DNA from: an uncultured Coriobacteriales bacterium
GTDB lineage: Bacteria > Actinomycetota > Coriobacteriia > Coriobacteriales > UMGS124
Assembly: GCA_934654475.1 (NCBI GenBank)
Contig: CAKUFZ010000012.1
Location: forward strand, 1 to 49,029
DNA length: 49,029 nt
Direction of reading: 5' to 3'
Shown here: positions 1-7,783 of the stretch, one piece after another
Numbering within the stretch: the first letter of the stretch is position 1
Layout: each line of letters opens with the position of its first letter
Program-made: the position numbers and the translations under genes
The notes under the pieces: model-generated
The model's database searches: none
Seen by the model: the letters and a program-made list of their open reading frames with translations, nothing else
Told to the model about the DNA's origin: nothing

Positions 1-842
1 GCAAGCTGGGCTTCCACGGCATCAAGCAAGCGCATCCAGTGCACATAATGACGGTTCGCGAACTCGGTACGTGCACTGTAGAGCTTGAAGTACACGTCCT
101 TAATGTCCAGCTCGGGAGTGAGGATTTTCGTCCTGTACACGAAGGGCTTCACCATAAACCCGGGTCCGTACTCATAAGGAACGGCGAAGTTGTTGGTCAT
201 CTCGTTGAAGTCGCTAACCGAGATCTTTTCCCTGAGGGCACGGTCGAGCTTTTCCTCGCACTTGGGCACGACTGTCGTATGTTGCGTTACCGAGGCGGCG
301 ATGTTGCACGCGAGCTTGTGGAAGGCTTCCTCATCGACTCCATCGTAATCGCGTGCGATGCAGCGCAGGTAGTCGTAGCTATCAAGTGCAAGAGGCTTAA
401 TGTGATACTCGGCAGAGATACCATCAAACAACTGCTTGACCTTCAAAACCTCGCAGGCCACGCCGTTTGCCTCAATGATTTCTTCGGAGAGATACTTAGA
501 ACCCATCCTGCCCTCGAAAGTTTCAGGGTCGGGGTAGTTGAGTTTCATATGAATGAGGTAGATGAAATCACGCACGCCGCATGTCTTGACACGCGACCAC
601 ATGCTCTCCTCGTTATCCAGGTCAATATCAGGAAGCGAGCAATAGAGTACTGACACGCCGCCCTCGGTGGGGACCTCGATGTCATCGCCCTCCTTGAGTT
701 GCCAGCTTGCGACGGCAAAAGGTCTTCCGCCCGCCTCGTCGCCGTGCATCACATGCCAACCGTCAGGCACGTTGATATCGAACCTGCGGCCCTCAACTTT
801 CATGTCACAGGTAACAAGGTGGTCGGAATGATCGCTAGCCAT
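1..842 (-). CDS. hypothetical protein, C-terminus beyond the window edge
   Basis: The minus strand is open from an ATG at 842 to the left edge, giving at least 280 residues with no stop. The start is supported by GGGGAGG six bases upstream. The protein begins MASDHSDHLVTCDMKVEG and is soluble-looking, with no signal peptide, membrane segment or nucleotide-binding motif. The first 75 residues are rich in short hydrophobic and acidic stretches that look like beta strands, and the rest is mixed alpha/beta with scattered Tyr, Cys and His. I do not recognise a family. It lies 75 bases after the coiled-coil gene and is the third gene of the operon headed by the BrxL-like gene, so it probably works with those two proteins. 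The operon may continue beyond the window. Confidence 0.75.
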   Translation of the reverse strand, partial: MASDHSDHLVTCDMKVEGRRFDINVPDGWHVMHGDEAGGRPFAVASWQLKEGDDIEVPTEGGVSVLYCSLPDIDLDNEESMWSRVKTCGVRDFIYLIHMKLNYPDPETFEGRMGSKYLSEEIIEANGVACEVLKVKQLFDGISAEYHIKPLALDSYDYLRCIARDYDGVDEEAFHKLACNIAASVTQHTTVVPKCEEKLDRALREKISVSDFNEMTNNFAVPYEYGPGFMVKPFVYRTKILTPELDIKDVYFKLYSARTEFANRHYVHWMRLLDAVEAQL

Positions 843-917
843 ACTGTCCTCCCCTGGAACAATCAGCACATGCCGTCCCAGTATAGAGCTCTTGGTCGAT
901 TTGTCCTATGCTGCCAG

Positions 918-2297
918 CTAATCGACCTCGTTGGTTTTCGGTTCGCGCTTTTTGATTTCGTTGCAAAATTCTGACACCTGGGAGTGGTCCATGTGGCTGC
1001 AAAAGGAGGCAGCGGCGGACTTTGCCTGGTCGCGCACGGCGTCGAGATAGGTGTTGAAGACCTGCAAGTCCACTTTGAACATGGTGTTCGTGTTCTGCAT
1101 GAGCTTCTTGAAGCCATACCAAAAGGCGTTTACATGCGGGGAGAAGTCATCGTCGAGCATGCCCCAATAGCGCTGCTTGTTGAAGGCGCGCATGCGCTCG
1201 ATAGTACGCTCGAGGCTGTCGCCGCCTTTGTCTTCGCACACGTCGGTGGCGATGTCGCCGTATTTTCCCTCGCCGGGCTTTAGGCCGATGTACTCATCTT
1301 CAAGTTCGTCGTTCCACCAGGCGTCGAAGACGTATCCCGAACATGAACCGTAGGATCCTTCCTCGGAAAACGCCGCAAAGAGGCCATTGTCGCGCACTAC
1401 CTGCGAGAACGTCTTAAACGAGGTGCGGACAAGCTCGATCAGCTCGAGAAGCTGCGCCTGGTCATGCTGCATCTCGGCAGACACTTTGCCGGTGAAGGCG
1501 GCAATGTCGCCCACGTGGAACGCCTTCCCCTCAACCCGGGCGGCACGGGTGCGACGCATCTGGGCTGCGGCGGACTTGGCGGCGTTGGACGCGTCAGCAA
1601 TCTTGGCAGACGCCTTTTGAGCCCGTACATCAGAGTCCCTCTGCATGCGCAAGGCCTCGGCTTCAAGGGGCGACATGTCTCCCAGAGCGGCTAGAAATGC
1701 CCGCTCAGCTGCTTCGGCCGTGCCGGCTTTATCGTCTTCGTCCAGGGGCGCGGCAAAGCCTTGCGGCACCTGGGAGGCGTCGCCCGCAGGCGTGCCCACC
1801 AGGATGCCGTTGAGTTGGGCCACTCGCTGCGCATAGTTGAAGGCTGCGTCGCGCAAAGCCGCCGGCGCGTCGACCACAGCTACGGACTGCACGATCTTCC
1901 CAGCCGCATCAATGGTGAGGTCGATGAGGCGCAGCACTTCTTTCCTGTCTTGCATGCCAACGAGTGCGTTGTAACGCTCCAGGTAGTTGATGGTGGAAGG
2001 CATACGCACGTCATGCTTGAGGTCCTTGAGCACCTCAGATTTTACGGCGTCGCAGTATACCTCCACCTCCTTTACGGCAGGCTGAACCATGCGCTGGTCT
2101 TCGCCGTCCTCCTCCTTGCGGACGCGCTCCATAGCATCGTAGCAGCGCTTCATCGTGGCTTGCGCGTCACGCTCCTGAGCCTGTGCTTGCTTGCGCGCAG
2201 CTGCGCGCTCCTCGCGTGCGATGTCGTTGGCCGCCATTCCCTCGGCCATTGCCTTGCCCAACTCGGCCGCAAGCGCGGCGATTTCCTCAGCGTCCAT
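918..2297 (-). CDS. coiled-coil-rich hypothetical protein linked to the BrxL-like gene
   Basis: This 459-residue soluble protein has no family I can name. Residues 1-65 are an Ala/Glu/Arg/Gln-rich helix with heptad character, suggesting a coiled coil. Residues about 190-255 form a second Ala-rich helical stretch. The C-terminal half (about 255-450) is more varied, with aromatic-rich segments and several Cys residues, and could be a folded domain. No Walker, nuclease or methylase motif is visible. It starts 47 bases after the BrxL-like gene ends, with a weak AAGGG upstream of the ATG, so it is probably co-transcribed and perhaps translated at lower level. A structural or adaptor role beside the protease-like protein is inference only. 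Confidence 0.8.
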   Translation of the reverse strand: MDAEEIAALAAELGKAMAEGMAANDIAREERAAARKQAQAQERDAQATMKRCYDAMERVRKEEDGEDQRMVQPAVKEVEVYCDAVKSEVLKDLKHDVRMPSTINYLERYNALVGMQDRKEVLRLIDLTIDAAGKIVQSVAVVDAPAALRDAAFNYAQRVAQLNGILVGTPAGDASQVPQGFAAPLDEDDKAGTAEAAERAFLAALGDMSPLEAEALRMQRDSDVRAQKASAKIADASNAAKSAAAQMRRTRAARVEGKAFHVGDIAAFTGKVSAEMQHDQAQLLELIELVRTSFKTFSQVVRDNGLFAAFSEEGSYGSCSGYVFDAWWNDELEDEYIGLKPGEGKYGDIATDVCEDKGGDSLERTIERMRAFNKQRYWGMLDDDFSPHVNAFWYGFKKLMQNTNTMFKVDLQVFNTYLDAVRDQAKSAAASFCSHMDHSQVSEFCNEIKKREPKTNEVD

Positions 2298-2344
2298 ACG
2301 CCAACCCTTCAGTCATGCGCCCGTCGTGTCCTGCAAAGATCCCG

Positions 2345-3370
2345 CTACAGTCCCAGCGCCTTCTTGGCGGCAGATGCAGGATCGCCGTCGGAGTAGAACT
2401 CGGGGCTCACGCTGCTAAAGAGTTCCTCGGGCACATTCTGAATGTCCTGGATGCAGCTGAACGGCAGCAGGACCCTCTTGGCTCCGGCATTCTTGGCAAC
2501 GCGCATGATGTCTTCCAGGCCGGTAATCGGGTCGAGCGTGCCCGACATGCGCAGCACGCCCGGGACCACCATGGAGGCCTGCACGGGACGGTTGCAGGCA
2601 GCCGAGCACAAGCCCACGAACTCATCCAGGCTCACCTCGGCAGAGAGGCCCTTCTTCTGCAGGTCGTTGAAGTAGAGGAGGTAGTCGCGCTCCTGGGAGT
2701 GCATGCCTGCGGCCACGCGCGATGCGTTGTTCTCGAAGTACTTGAAGGCGGCCTCGATGTTGTCTTTTACCGAGCGGTTGTTGCCGATACCCTCGGTCTT
2801 GAGCTTGAATTCGCCTGCCACGGCGGTGTTTTCCAGCTTATACACGGACATCTCGTTGTCGTCGACGGAGCGGCCGATGGCAAACACGTGGCCAGGCTTC
2901 AGCTCTCCCTCGGGCACAAGAGAGCCGCTCGACTGTTCGGGCACGTAGACCACGTGGTTCGCCATAGAGTTCTCCGCGTCGATATACCCGAGGTTGACGT
3001 CGATGAACTCAACGCCGGCCATGATCTTGAGCTGCTCCTTCACGCGGCGGCGTCCCTCGATGGCATACTCGAGCACCATCTGCGCGTCTTCCTTGGTGAT
3101 GCGCTCGTCGTCGGTGGAGCAGTACATGCCCAGCAGGTACTCGAGCACGAACGTGGGCACGTTGGTGCCGCGCTTCATCATGGAGGTGAGGTCCTTGCGC
3201 ACCACGGTGCCAGGGAAGCTGTCCACCACCTTGGCGTCGAGCTCCCCCACCATGTCGTAAATCACCGCAAAGATGCGGTTGAGCTCCTCTTCGTTGGCTT
3301 TGAGTCGGTCCCAATGCTCGTTGACCTCGGCCTTGTAAGCAGCGTACTTATCCGCAATGAGAGTAGCCAT
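2345..3370 (-). CDS. BrxL-like (BREX Lon-related) protein lacking the AAA+ domain
   Basis: The 341-residue product carries recognisable BrxL pieces in the right order. Residues about 43-87 match the BrxL N-terminal segment (FPGTVVRKDLTSMMKRG, then VPTFVLEYLLGMYC). Residues about 92-200 match the linker after the ATPase (EGRRRVKEQLKIM, YVPEQ). Residues about 200-341 match the Lon-like protease domain. The presumed catalytic pair is present: Ser243 in GLSAEVSL and Lys298 in AGAKRVLLP. BrxL of BREX phage-defence systems is usually near 680 residues and has an AAA+ core between these parts. Here residue 87 (TDDE) runs straight into the linker, so Walker A and B are absent. The frame is continuous and the GGAAGGAG site is good, so this is not a frameshifted relic. 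It heads a three-gene operon, and no PglX, PglZ or BrxC is in view. The role is unknown. Confidence 0.85.
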   Translation of the reverse strand: MATLIADKYAAYKAEVNEHWDRLKANEEELNRIFAVIYDMVGELDAKVVDSFPGTVVRKDLTSMMKRGTNVPTFVLEYLLGMYCSTDDERITKEDAQMVLEYAIEGRRRVKEQLKIMAGVEFIDVNLGYIDAENSMANHVVYVPEQSSGSLVPEGELKPGHVFAIGRSVDDNEMSVYKLENTAVAGEFKLKTEGIGNNRSVKDNIEAAFKYFENNASRVAAGMHSQERDYLLYFNDLQKKGLSAEVSLDEFVGLCSAACNRPVQASMVVPGVLRMSGTLDPITGLEDIMRVAKNAGAKRVLLPFSCIQDIQNVPEELFSSVSPEFYSDGDPASAAKKALGL

Positions 3371-3408
3371 CTAGGCAGCGCTCCTTCCATAGAGAGAATC
3401 GACAACAA

Positions 3409-3437
3409 TTGGAGATTGCCCACAAGGGGCGTATACT
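3409..3437 (+). promoter_or_regulatory. putative promoter of the toxin-antitoxin operon
   Basis: TATACT at 3432-3437 fits a -10 box, with TTGGAG at 3409-3414 as a weak -35 at 17-base spacing. It lies 28 bases before the antitoxin ATG, in the 95-bp divergent gap shared with the BrxL-like operon. Confidence 0.45.
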
Positions 3438-3465
3438 GAGGCCAGGCTCGTGAAAGGAGAGAACC

Positions 3466-3729
3466 ATGGCGCCTCTGGTTTTGGAACGTTCGGCTCGTGA
3501 ACAGCTCGCCGATGCCTATGCCCAGGCAGGGGGACCATTCCCTGTGTCGATAGACAATCAGCCTGATTATGTGGTGATGAGCACATCGGACTTTGAAGCG
3601 TACTGCGAGCCGCCACTGTCGGATGATCAACGCCGAATGATTCGCGAAGACTATGAGTCTGCCCTGCGAGGCGAAGTGGTCGATGCCAAATCGGCCGTCG
3701 CGAGGATTCGAGCGAAGTATGGCCTATGA
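3466..3729 (+). CDS. Phd/YefM-type antitoxin
   Basis: This 87-residue protein is followed directly by a RelE/ParE-type toxin. Residues about 24-46 (PFPVSIDNQPDYVVMSTSDF) match the Phd/YefM pattern of a short strand, turn, and 'VVMS..D(F/Y)E' helix. The C-terminal part (about 50-87) is charged and helical, as expected of a segment that wraps and neutralises the toxin. AAAGGAG sits seven bases upstream of the ATG. Antitoxins of this family bind their own promoter, so autoregulation with the toxin is likely. The stop codon lies inside the toxin gene (11-base overlap), which implies translational coupling. Confidence 0.75.
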   Translation: MAPLVLERSAREQLADAYAQAGGPFPVSIDNQPDYVVMSTSDFEAYCEPPLSDDQRRMIREDYESALRGEVVDAKSAVARIRAKYGL

Positions 3730-4054
3730 CGTCGTCCTCTCCAAAAGGGCGGAAGCACGCTTGGACTGCTCCATTGCCTATATCACCGACGTGCTCTGTT
3801 CCCCCGCCGCCGCACGACGCTTGATTGACTCTTTTGACCTTGCGCTCGATTCGTTGAAAACAAACCCCTCGTTTTTTGTCGTTGACAAACAAACGAGCGA
3901 AGACCTTGGACGCATCGTTTACCGCAAGAAACTTGGGAAGTACAGACTGCTGTTCTGCATTGATGAGGCGAAACAACAGGTACTTGTTTTCTCGTTCGTC
4001 CACGAACTTCAGGATGCGCGAGAATTTGTCCGACAGGATTATGCTGATATTTAG
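3719..4054 (+). CDS. RelE/ParE family toxin
   Basis: The 111-residue product begins MAYDVVLSKRAEARLD. It shows the RelE/ParE layout: an N-terminal strand and helix pair, then a C-terminal sheet with LGKYRLLFCID and a final VLVFSFVHELQD segment. RelE members cleave ribosome-bound mRNA and ParE members poison gyrase. The visible motifs do not decide between them. The ATG at 3719 is chosen because it begins at the family's conserved N-terminus. An in-frame ATG at 3653 would add 22 residues that only read the antitoxin gene in another frame. The gene overlaps the antitoxin by 11 bases. Confidence 0.75.
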   Translation: MAYDVVLSKRAEARLDCSIAYITDVLCSPAAARRLIDSFDLALDSLKTNPSFFVVDKQTSEDLGRIVYRKKLGKYRLLFCIDEAKQQVLVFSFVHELQDAREFVRQDYADI

Positions 4055-4143
4055 ATTCATACATGCCACAGAGAGCCAAGCAGTATTGCCGGTTGATTTT
4101 CAACGTCAGCCGAACACTCTGGGCTGAATCGACGTTCCCGCAC

Positions 4144-4326
4144 CTAACCGAACGAATCGTGGGCCGCAGAGATACTTGTGTTTTGGCGTTTTCCCAGTTG
4201 AAGGGCGGGCTGGCTGCCCTCGTTGGCGAACTCGTGGCCGTTGTCGGTGAGGACGGCCCCGAAGACCCTGCGCACGGCGGCCTCCCCGCCAAGGGCCGAG
4301 CGCACCAGGTCCAGGGTGGGGGCCAC
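4144..4326 (-). pseudogene. IS30-type transposase remnant
   Basis: A short minus-strand frame encodes DLVRSALGGEAAVRRVFGAV followed by LTDNGHEF. This resembles the segment of IS30-family transposases around the second catalytic Asp (the TDNG.EF motif). Only about 60 residues remain. The N-terminal HTH and the final Glu region are missing, and the sequence after ANEGS no longer looks like transposase. It is therefore a decayed fragment, marking past insertion between the toxin-antitoxin pair and the AAA-ATPase gene. The rest of the 4055-4536 gap shows no gene. It holds a GTGAC-GTCC-GTCAC dyad at 4366-4379. Confidence 0.5.
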
Positions 4327-4480
4327 CTATCCTGAATCCCGTTCGTGCTTTGCGTCACAGGTTTCGTGACGTCCGTCACGCGGATGTCACGCCGACGCAC
4401 CATGATAGTAGAAGATGTGTGATTGCCGCTCACGAATATCCGACCTGCGGCAGCTTTTTGCACGGAGATACCTGCCCCCT

Positions 4481-4519
4481 CATGGAGACGGCACGTGATT
4501 CGGGCGCGGGGCCGGGCCG
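4481..4519 (+). repeat. direct repeat, left copy (flanks the AAA-ATPase gene)
   Basis: The repeat starts CATGGAGACGGCACGTGATT and goes on with CGGG, 24 identical bases in both copies, then a GCGCGGGGCCGGGCCG tail. The partner is at 6301. The two copies bracket the 4537-6210 gene. Confidence 0.8.
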
Positions 4520-4536
4520 TGCCCGAACGGTCGGGG

Positions 4537-6210
4537 TTATCCGATCAGCACGCGCTTGCCCTCAAAGGCAAAACCGTATGCATAGATGCGCTCGGGGGGC
4601 AGGCTCTTAGCCTCGAGCTCGCTGGCATATCGCTTGTCGGCAATCTGCTGCTTGGCTGCAGAGACGGTGTCCTCAAGCGTGGCTTCCTTGCGCGGATTGT
4701 GCACCTTGAACTCAAGGACGATGCCATCGTCGGCCTTTGGGTCCACAGGCTCAAGCAGCACGTCGTAGCGTCCAAACCCGCTTTCGCGATTCGAGCAGAT
4801 AAGGTACCGACCCCGCAGCTCAACGAGAAGGCCCAGGACAAACCCGTGGTAGAACCGCTCCGGTTCAAGACCCGACGCCCGTTTACCCGTATCGAACGTG
4901 CTGAACGTATCAAGCGCGACATCGTTCATATAAACGTTCATGGCATCGAGGTCGCCGGCAAGCAGCGCGCGCACAAAAGCGTTGTAACGAGACGAGACTA
5001 CGTCGAACCAGCCCCGCACCATGCCGTCAAACGACAAGGCGACTTCGTGGTTGGTAATCTTGAGCGTCGACCCATCGGCATGAGCCGGACCGGCAGCCTC
5101 GATGCGCAAATACCCACCAGCAACCAACAAGCCCCAGACTGCCCCGGGCCGCCTGCCAAGCTCATCAAAAGAAACCTGCTCGTCAAAACGCTTCTCAACC
5201 GTGCAGCCGGACAGCAGCACCTCAAAATCAGACTTGAGGTCGGCGTCGCCCTCGCGCACTATCTTGCTGATGAGGGCGTTCCCGCTCGTATTGGCCCAAT
5301 AGGGAGCAAACCTGCCGGAATCGAGGTAGTTTGTGATGGACCAGGGGTTATAGATGTCGGGCACGCCGCCAAACGTGAACCCGTCGTACCAATCCTTGAC
5401 CTGGTCGCGCTCGTGCAAGCCAAACTCCTCCATGGCCGCAAACACCTCGTCTTGCGTGAAGCCAAACGACGTGGCGTACTCGGGCGAGGTGGCGCTGACG
5501 ACCTTTGGGTTGTTGAGGTCCGAGAAGATGGACTCTCGGGCAACGCGCGTGATACCGGTGAGCAACGCGCGCTCCATGCTGGGATTGGATTTGAAAGAAG
5601 AGTTGAAGAACGCGCGAACGAACTCGCTCACTTCATGCCAGAAACCGCCCACCCAAGCCTCATGCAGGGGCGTGTCATATTCGTCGAGAAGCACGATGCA
5701 GCGCTTGCCTGCGGATTGCTCAAGCAGCTCACAGAGACGCGCCAACGAATTGGGCGCCACCATGGGGTCAACGAAAGGGGTCCTTCCCTCGAGCAGGTCG
5801 CGTTCTTGATCGCCAAGGGAATCCGCGTCGATATCGTCGCGATGCTGCCGCCAGGCACGCGCAATCTGCTCGCACATGCGACGGACGACGGCTTCGGCAC
5901 TCGCGCCCTTGGCTGCCGAAAAAGAAAGCGACACAACGGGCCAAGTACCCTGCTCGCGGCGCAAGCCGGCATCGTTCCAGACATCGAGCCCGTTGAAGAG
6001 GTCAGTCCGTAAGGCGTACTTGTTCGAGAAGAAGCACTCGACCATATCCATATTGAGCGTCTTGCCGAAACGGCGGGGACGGCAGATGAGCGTCACCTGG
6101 TCGGCTGAATGCCACCAGTCAGCAATAAAGGAGGTCTTGTCGACCAGAAAATAACCACGCTCGCGCAGCTCGGCAAAACTCTGTGCTCCTATCGCCACCG
6201 TCCTTGGCAT
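4537..6210 (-). CDS. AAA-ATPase-like protein with PD-(D/E)XK nuclease domain
   Basis: This 557-residue protein belongs to the AAA-ATP_like (PF09820) plus PDDEXK_9 (PF08011, formerly DUF1703) family. A P-loop-like RPRRFGKT lies at residues 44-51 and a Walker B-like LLDEYD at 174-179. The C-terminal domain keeps a nuclease signature, Asp483 with Glu500-Phe-Lys502. Family members are abundant in gut anaerobes and are suspected, without proof, of roles in defence or mobile-element biology. The ATG at 6210 is preferred because AAAGG lies seven bases before it. The ATG 15 bases further upstream has its GGAG touching the start codon. The gene stands alone and is bracketed by direct repeats at 4481 and 6301, suggesting it was gained as a unit. 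Confidence 0.85.
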   Translation of the reverse strand: MPRTVAIGAQSFAELRERGYFLVDKTSFIADWWHSADQVTLICRPRRFGKTLNMDMVECFFSNKYALRTDLFNGLDVWNDAGLRREQGTWPVVSLSFSAAKGASAEAVVRRMCEQIARAWRQHRDDIDADSLGDQERDLLEGRTPFVDPMVAPNSLARLCELLEQSAGKRCIVLLDEYDTPLHEAWVGGFWHEVSEFVRAFFNSSFKSNPSMERALLTGITRVARESIFSDLNNPKVVSATSPEYATSFGFTQDEVFAAMEEFGLHERDQVKDWYDGFTFGGVPDIYNPWSITNYLDSGRFAPYWANTSGNALISKIVREGDADLKSDFEVLLSGCTVEKRFDEQVSFDELGRRPGAVWGLLVAGGYLRIEAAGPAHADGSTLKITNHEVALSFDGMVRGWFDVVSSRYNAFVRALLAGDLDAMNVYMNDVALDTFSTFDTGKRASGLEPERFYHGFVLGLLVELRGRYLICSNRESGFGRYDVLLEPVDPKADDGIVLEFKVHNPRKEATLEDTVSAAKQQIADKRYASELEAKSLPPERIYAYGFAFEGKRVLIG

Positions 6211-6242
6211 GCTGCAACCTTTCATCTCCGTTAGCTGGCCTG

Positions 6243-6248
6243 ATTATA
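6243..6248 (-). promoter_or_regulatory. putative -10 box of the AAA-ATPase gene
   Basis: A perfect TATAAT reads on the minus strand, 32 bases before the chosen start. No convincing -35 box was found at normal spacing. Confidence 0.35.
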
Positions 6249-6300
6249 TGCTGTTCCATGACATTGACGCGGTCTCGTCGCGCTAGGTTTGTCACCTTGC

Positions 6301-6363
6301 CATGGAGACGGCACGTGATTCGGGTGTGGGGCGGGGTTGCGGGCGGGGCGCGGGGCCGGGCCG
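6301..6363 (+). repeat. direct repeat, right copy
   Basis: Bases 6301-6324 are identical to 4481-4504. A GC-rich insertion follows, and then GCGCGGGGCCGGGCCG (about 6348-6363) matches the tail of the left copy. The right copy lies just upstream of the pyridoxal-kinase-like gene. Confidence 0.8.
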
Positions 6364-6427
6364 CGCTACCATTCCCCCTGTTGCGCGCCTGGCGCGATGA
6401 AGACACGAAGGTATGGAGGAATGCGCG

Positions 6428-7585
6428 ATGGCGGCTGTAACGGAGTCCATGAACGTCCTGCTCATCAACGACATGTGCGGCTTTGGCAAGGTGGCCCTGA
6501 GCGCCATGATGCCGGTGCTGTCGCACATGGGATTCCGCCTGCACAACCTGCCCACGGCCCTCGTGTCCAACACGCTCAACTACCCCGACTTCTTCATCCA
6601 CGACACGACCGACTACGTGAAGAAGACGCTGCCCATCTGGGACGAGTTGGGCTTCACGTTTGACGCGGTGTCCACCGGCTTCATCGTGACCGAGGAGGAG
6701 GCCCGCATCATCGCCGAGTTCTGCGAGCGCCAGACCGCCAAGGGCGTGCGCGTGTTCGTCGACCCCATCATGGGCGACAACGGCTCGCTGTATGCCGGCG
6801 TGCCCGAGAGCACGATCGCCCTCATGCGCAGGCTCGTGGCACAGGCAAACATCGCGATGCCCAACTACACTGAGGCCTGTCTGCTGACCGGCACGCCCAT
6901 CGACATGGAGGGCGGACTCACTGCCGATGGTGCAACGACGCTGGTAGACGCCATGCGCGACCTGGGTGCGAAGTCCGTGGTCATCACGAGCACCAAGGTG
7001 GACAACATCAACGCCGTGGTGGGCTACGACGCCGAGTCGGGAGAGTATTTCACCATCCCCTTCGACGAGGTGCCCGTGTACTTCCCCGGTACGGGCGACA
7101 TCTTCTCCTCGGTGCTACTGGGTCGCGTGCTTAAGGGCTACACTCTGCGCGACGCCACCAAGAACGCCATGGATGTGGTGCGCGAGCTCATCGTGCGCAA
7201 CGCCGACCAGGAGGACAAGCCCCGCGGCATCCCGATTGAGGCCTGCCTGGACGTGCTCGACAAGGCGCCCGTTTCGTGCGAAGGGGCTGCTGGCGGCAAG
7301 AAGCAGGGCGCCCCGCGCGGCAAGAGGCCCAAGATCCGCCTCACTGTGGTGGACCAGCTCGGCGAGTGCGCCTGCCACCACGGCCACAAGCCCGGCGACA
7401 CCTTCGACTACGACCACGATCGCGGCCAGCTCTGCCCCATGGCGGCCAACGTGGGCTTCCCCTACATCGACATCTTGCGCTACGGCGGCCAGGTGCCCGG
7501 CAACGACCCCAACACGGTGACCTTCTGCTGCCCAGAGCGCGAGACGCTCAACGTGTTCAAGGCCGAGATTGTGGACGGCGAGTAA
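6428..7585 (+). CDS. pyridoxal/pyridoxamine kinase fused to a TIGR04076 domain
   Basis: Residues 1 to about 280 of this 385-residue protein form a PfkB/ribokinase-type B6 vitamer kinase (PdxY/PdxK-like), which phosphorylates pyridoxal or pyridoxamine with ATP. Visible motifs are VDPIMGDNG (111-119), NYTEA (146-150) and the catalytic GTGD (221-224, Asp224). After a basic, Gly-rich linker, residues about 301-382 match the small TIGR04076 family (HKPGDTF, LCP at 335-337, VTFCCP at 364-369). That domain usually stands alone and has unknown function. Its cysteines (314, 316, 336, 367, 368) could bind metal. The ATG at 6428 is preferred over one at 6413 because GGAGGA lies seven bases before it. 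Kinases of this family are normally about 280-290 residues, so the extra domain is a real addition. Confidence 0.85.
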   Translation: MAAVTESMNVLLINDMCGFGKVALSAMMPVLSHMGFRLHNLPTALVSNTLNYPDFFIHDTTDYVKKTLPIWDELGFTFDAVSTGFIVTEEEARIIAEFCERQTAKGVRVFVDPIMGDNGSLYAGVPESTIALMRRLVAQANIAMPNYTEACLLTGTPIDMEGGLTADGATTLVDAMRDLGAKSVVITSTKVDNINAVVGYDAESGEYFTIPFDEVPVYFPGTGDIFSSVLLGRVLKGYTLRDATKNAMDVVRELIVRNADQEDKPRGIPIEACLDVLDKAPVSCEGAAGGKKQGAPRGKRPKIRLTVVDQLGECACHHGHKPGDTFDYDHDRGQLCPMAANVGFPYIDILRYGGQVPGNDPNTVTFCCPERETLNVFKAEIVDGE

Positions 7586-7783
7586 GCCGGCGCGGTTAGG
7601 TCGTGAGATAGCGGAAAAGCGCTCAGTTTTGTGACAAAATCAAATAAAATAGGCATCTAGCTGGTCTGTTATGGTTCTGTGACATGGCCGGGCAATTCTG
7701 CAGGAATCACATGAGCGCCTCCTTTTGACGGCGGGATACTATGAGGGTCACATCCCACCCCTGCCGTTTGGGAGGCGTCGAAC

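Noticed and set aside
2345..3370. The short BrxL-like gene as a frameshifted or degraded BrxL
   Set aside because: The frame is continuous, both conserved parts are intact, the dyad residues remain and the ribosome site is strong. A clean in-frame loss of the ATPase core fits better.
1..3370. A complete BREX system
   Set aside because: No PglX methylase, PglZ phosphatase, BrxC ATPase, BrxA or BrxB gene is in the window. Only BrxL parts are seen.
4423..6012. A 529-codon plus-strand frame over the AAA-ATPase gene
   Set aside because: It is antisense to a gene with clear P-loop and nuclease motifs, and no family is recognisable.
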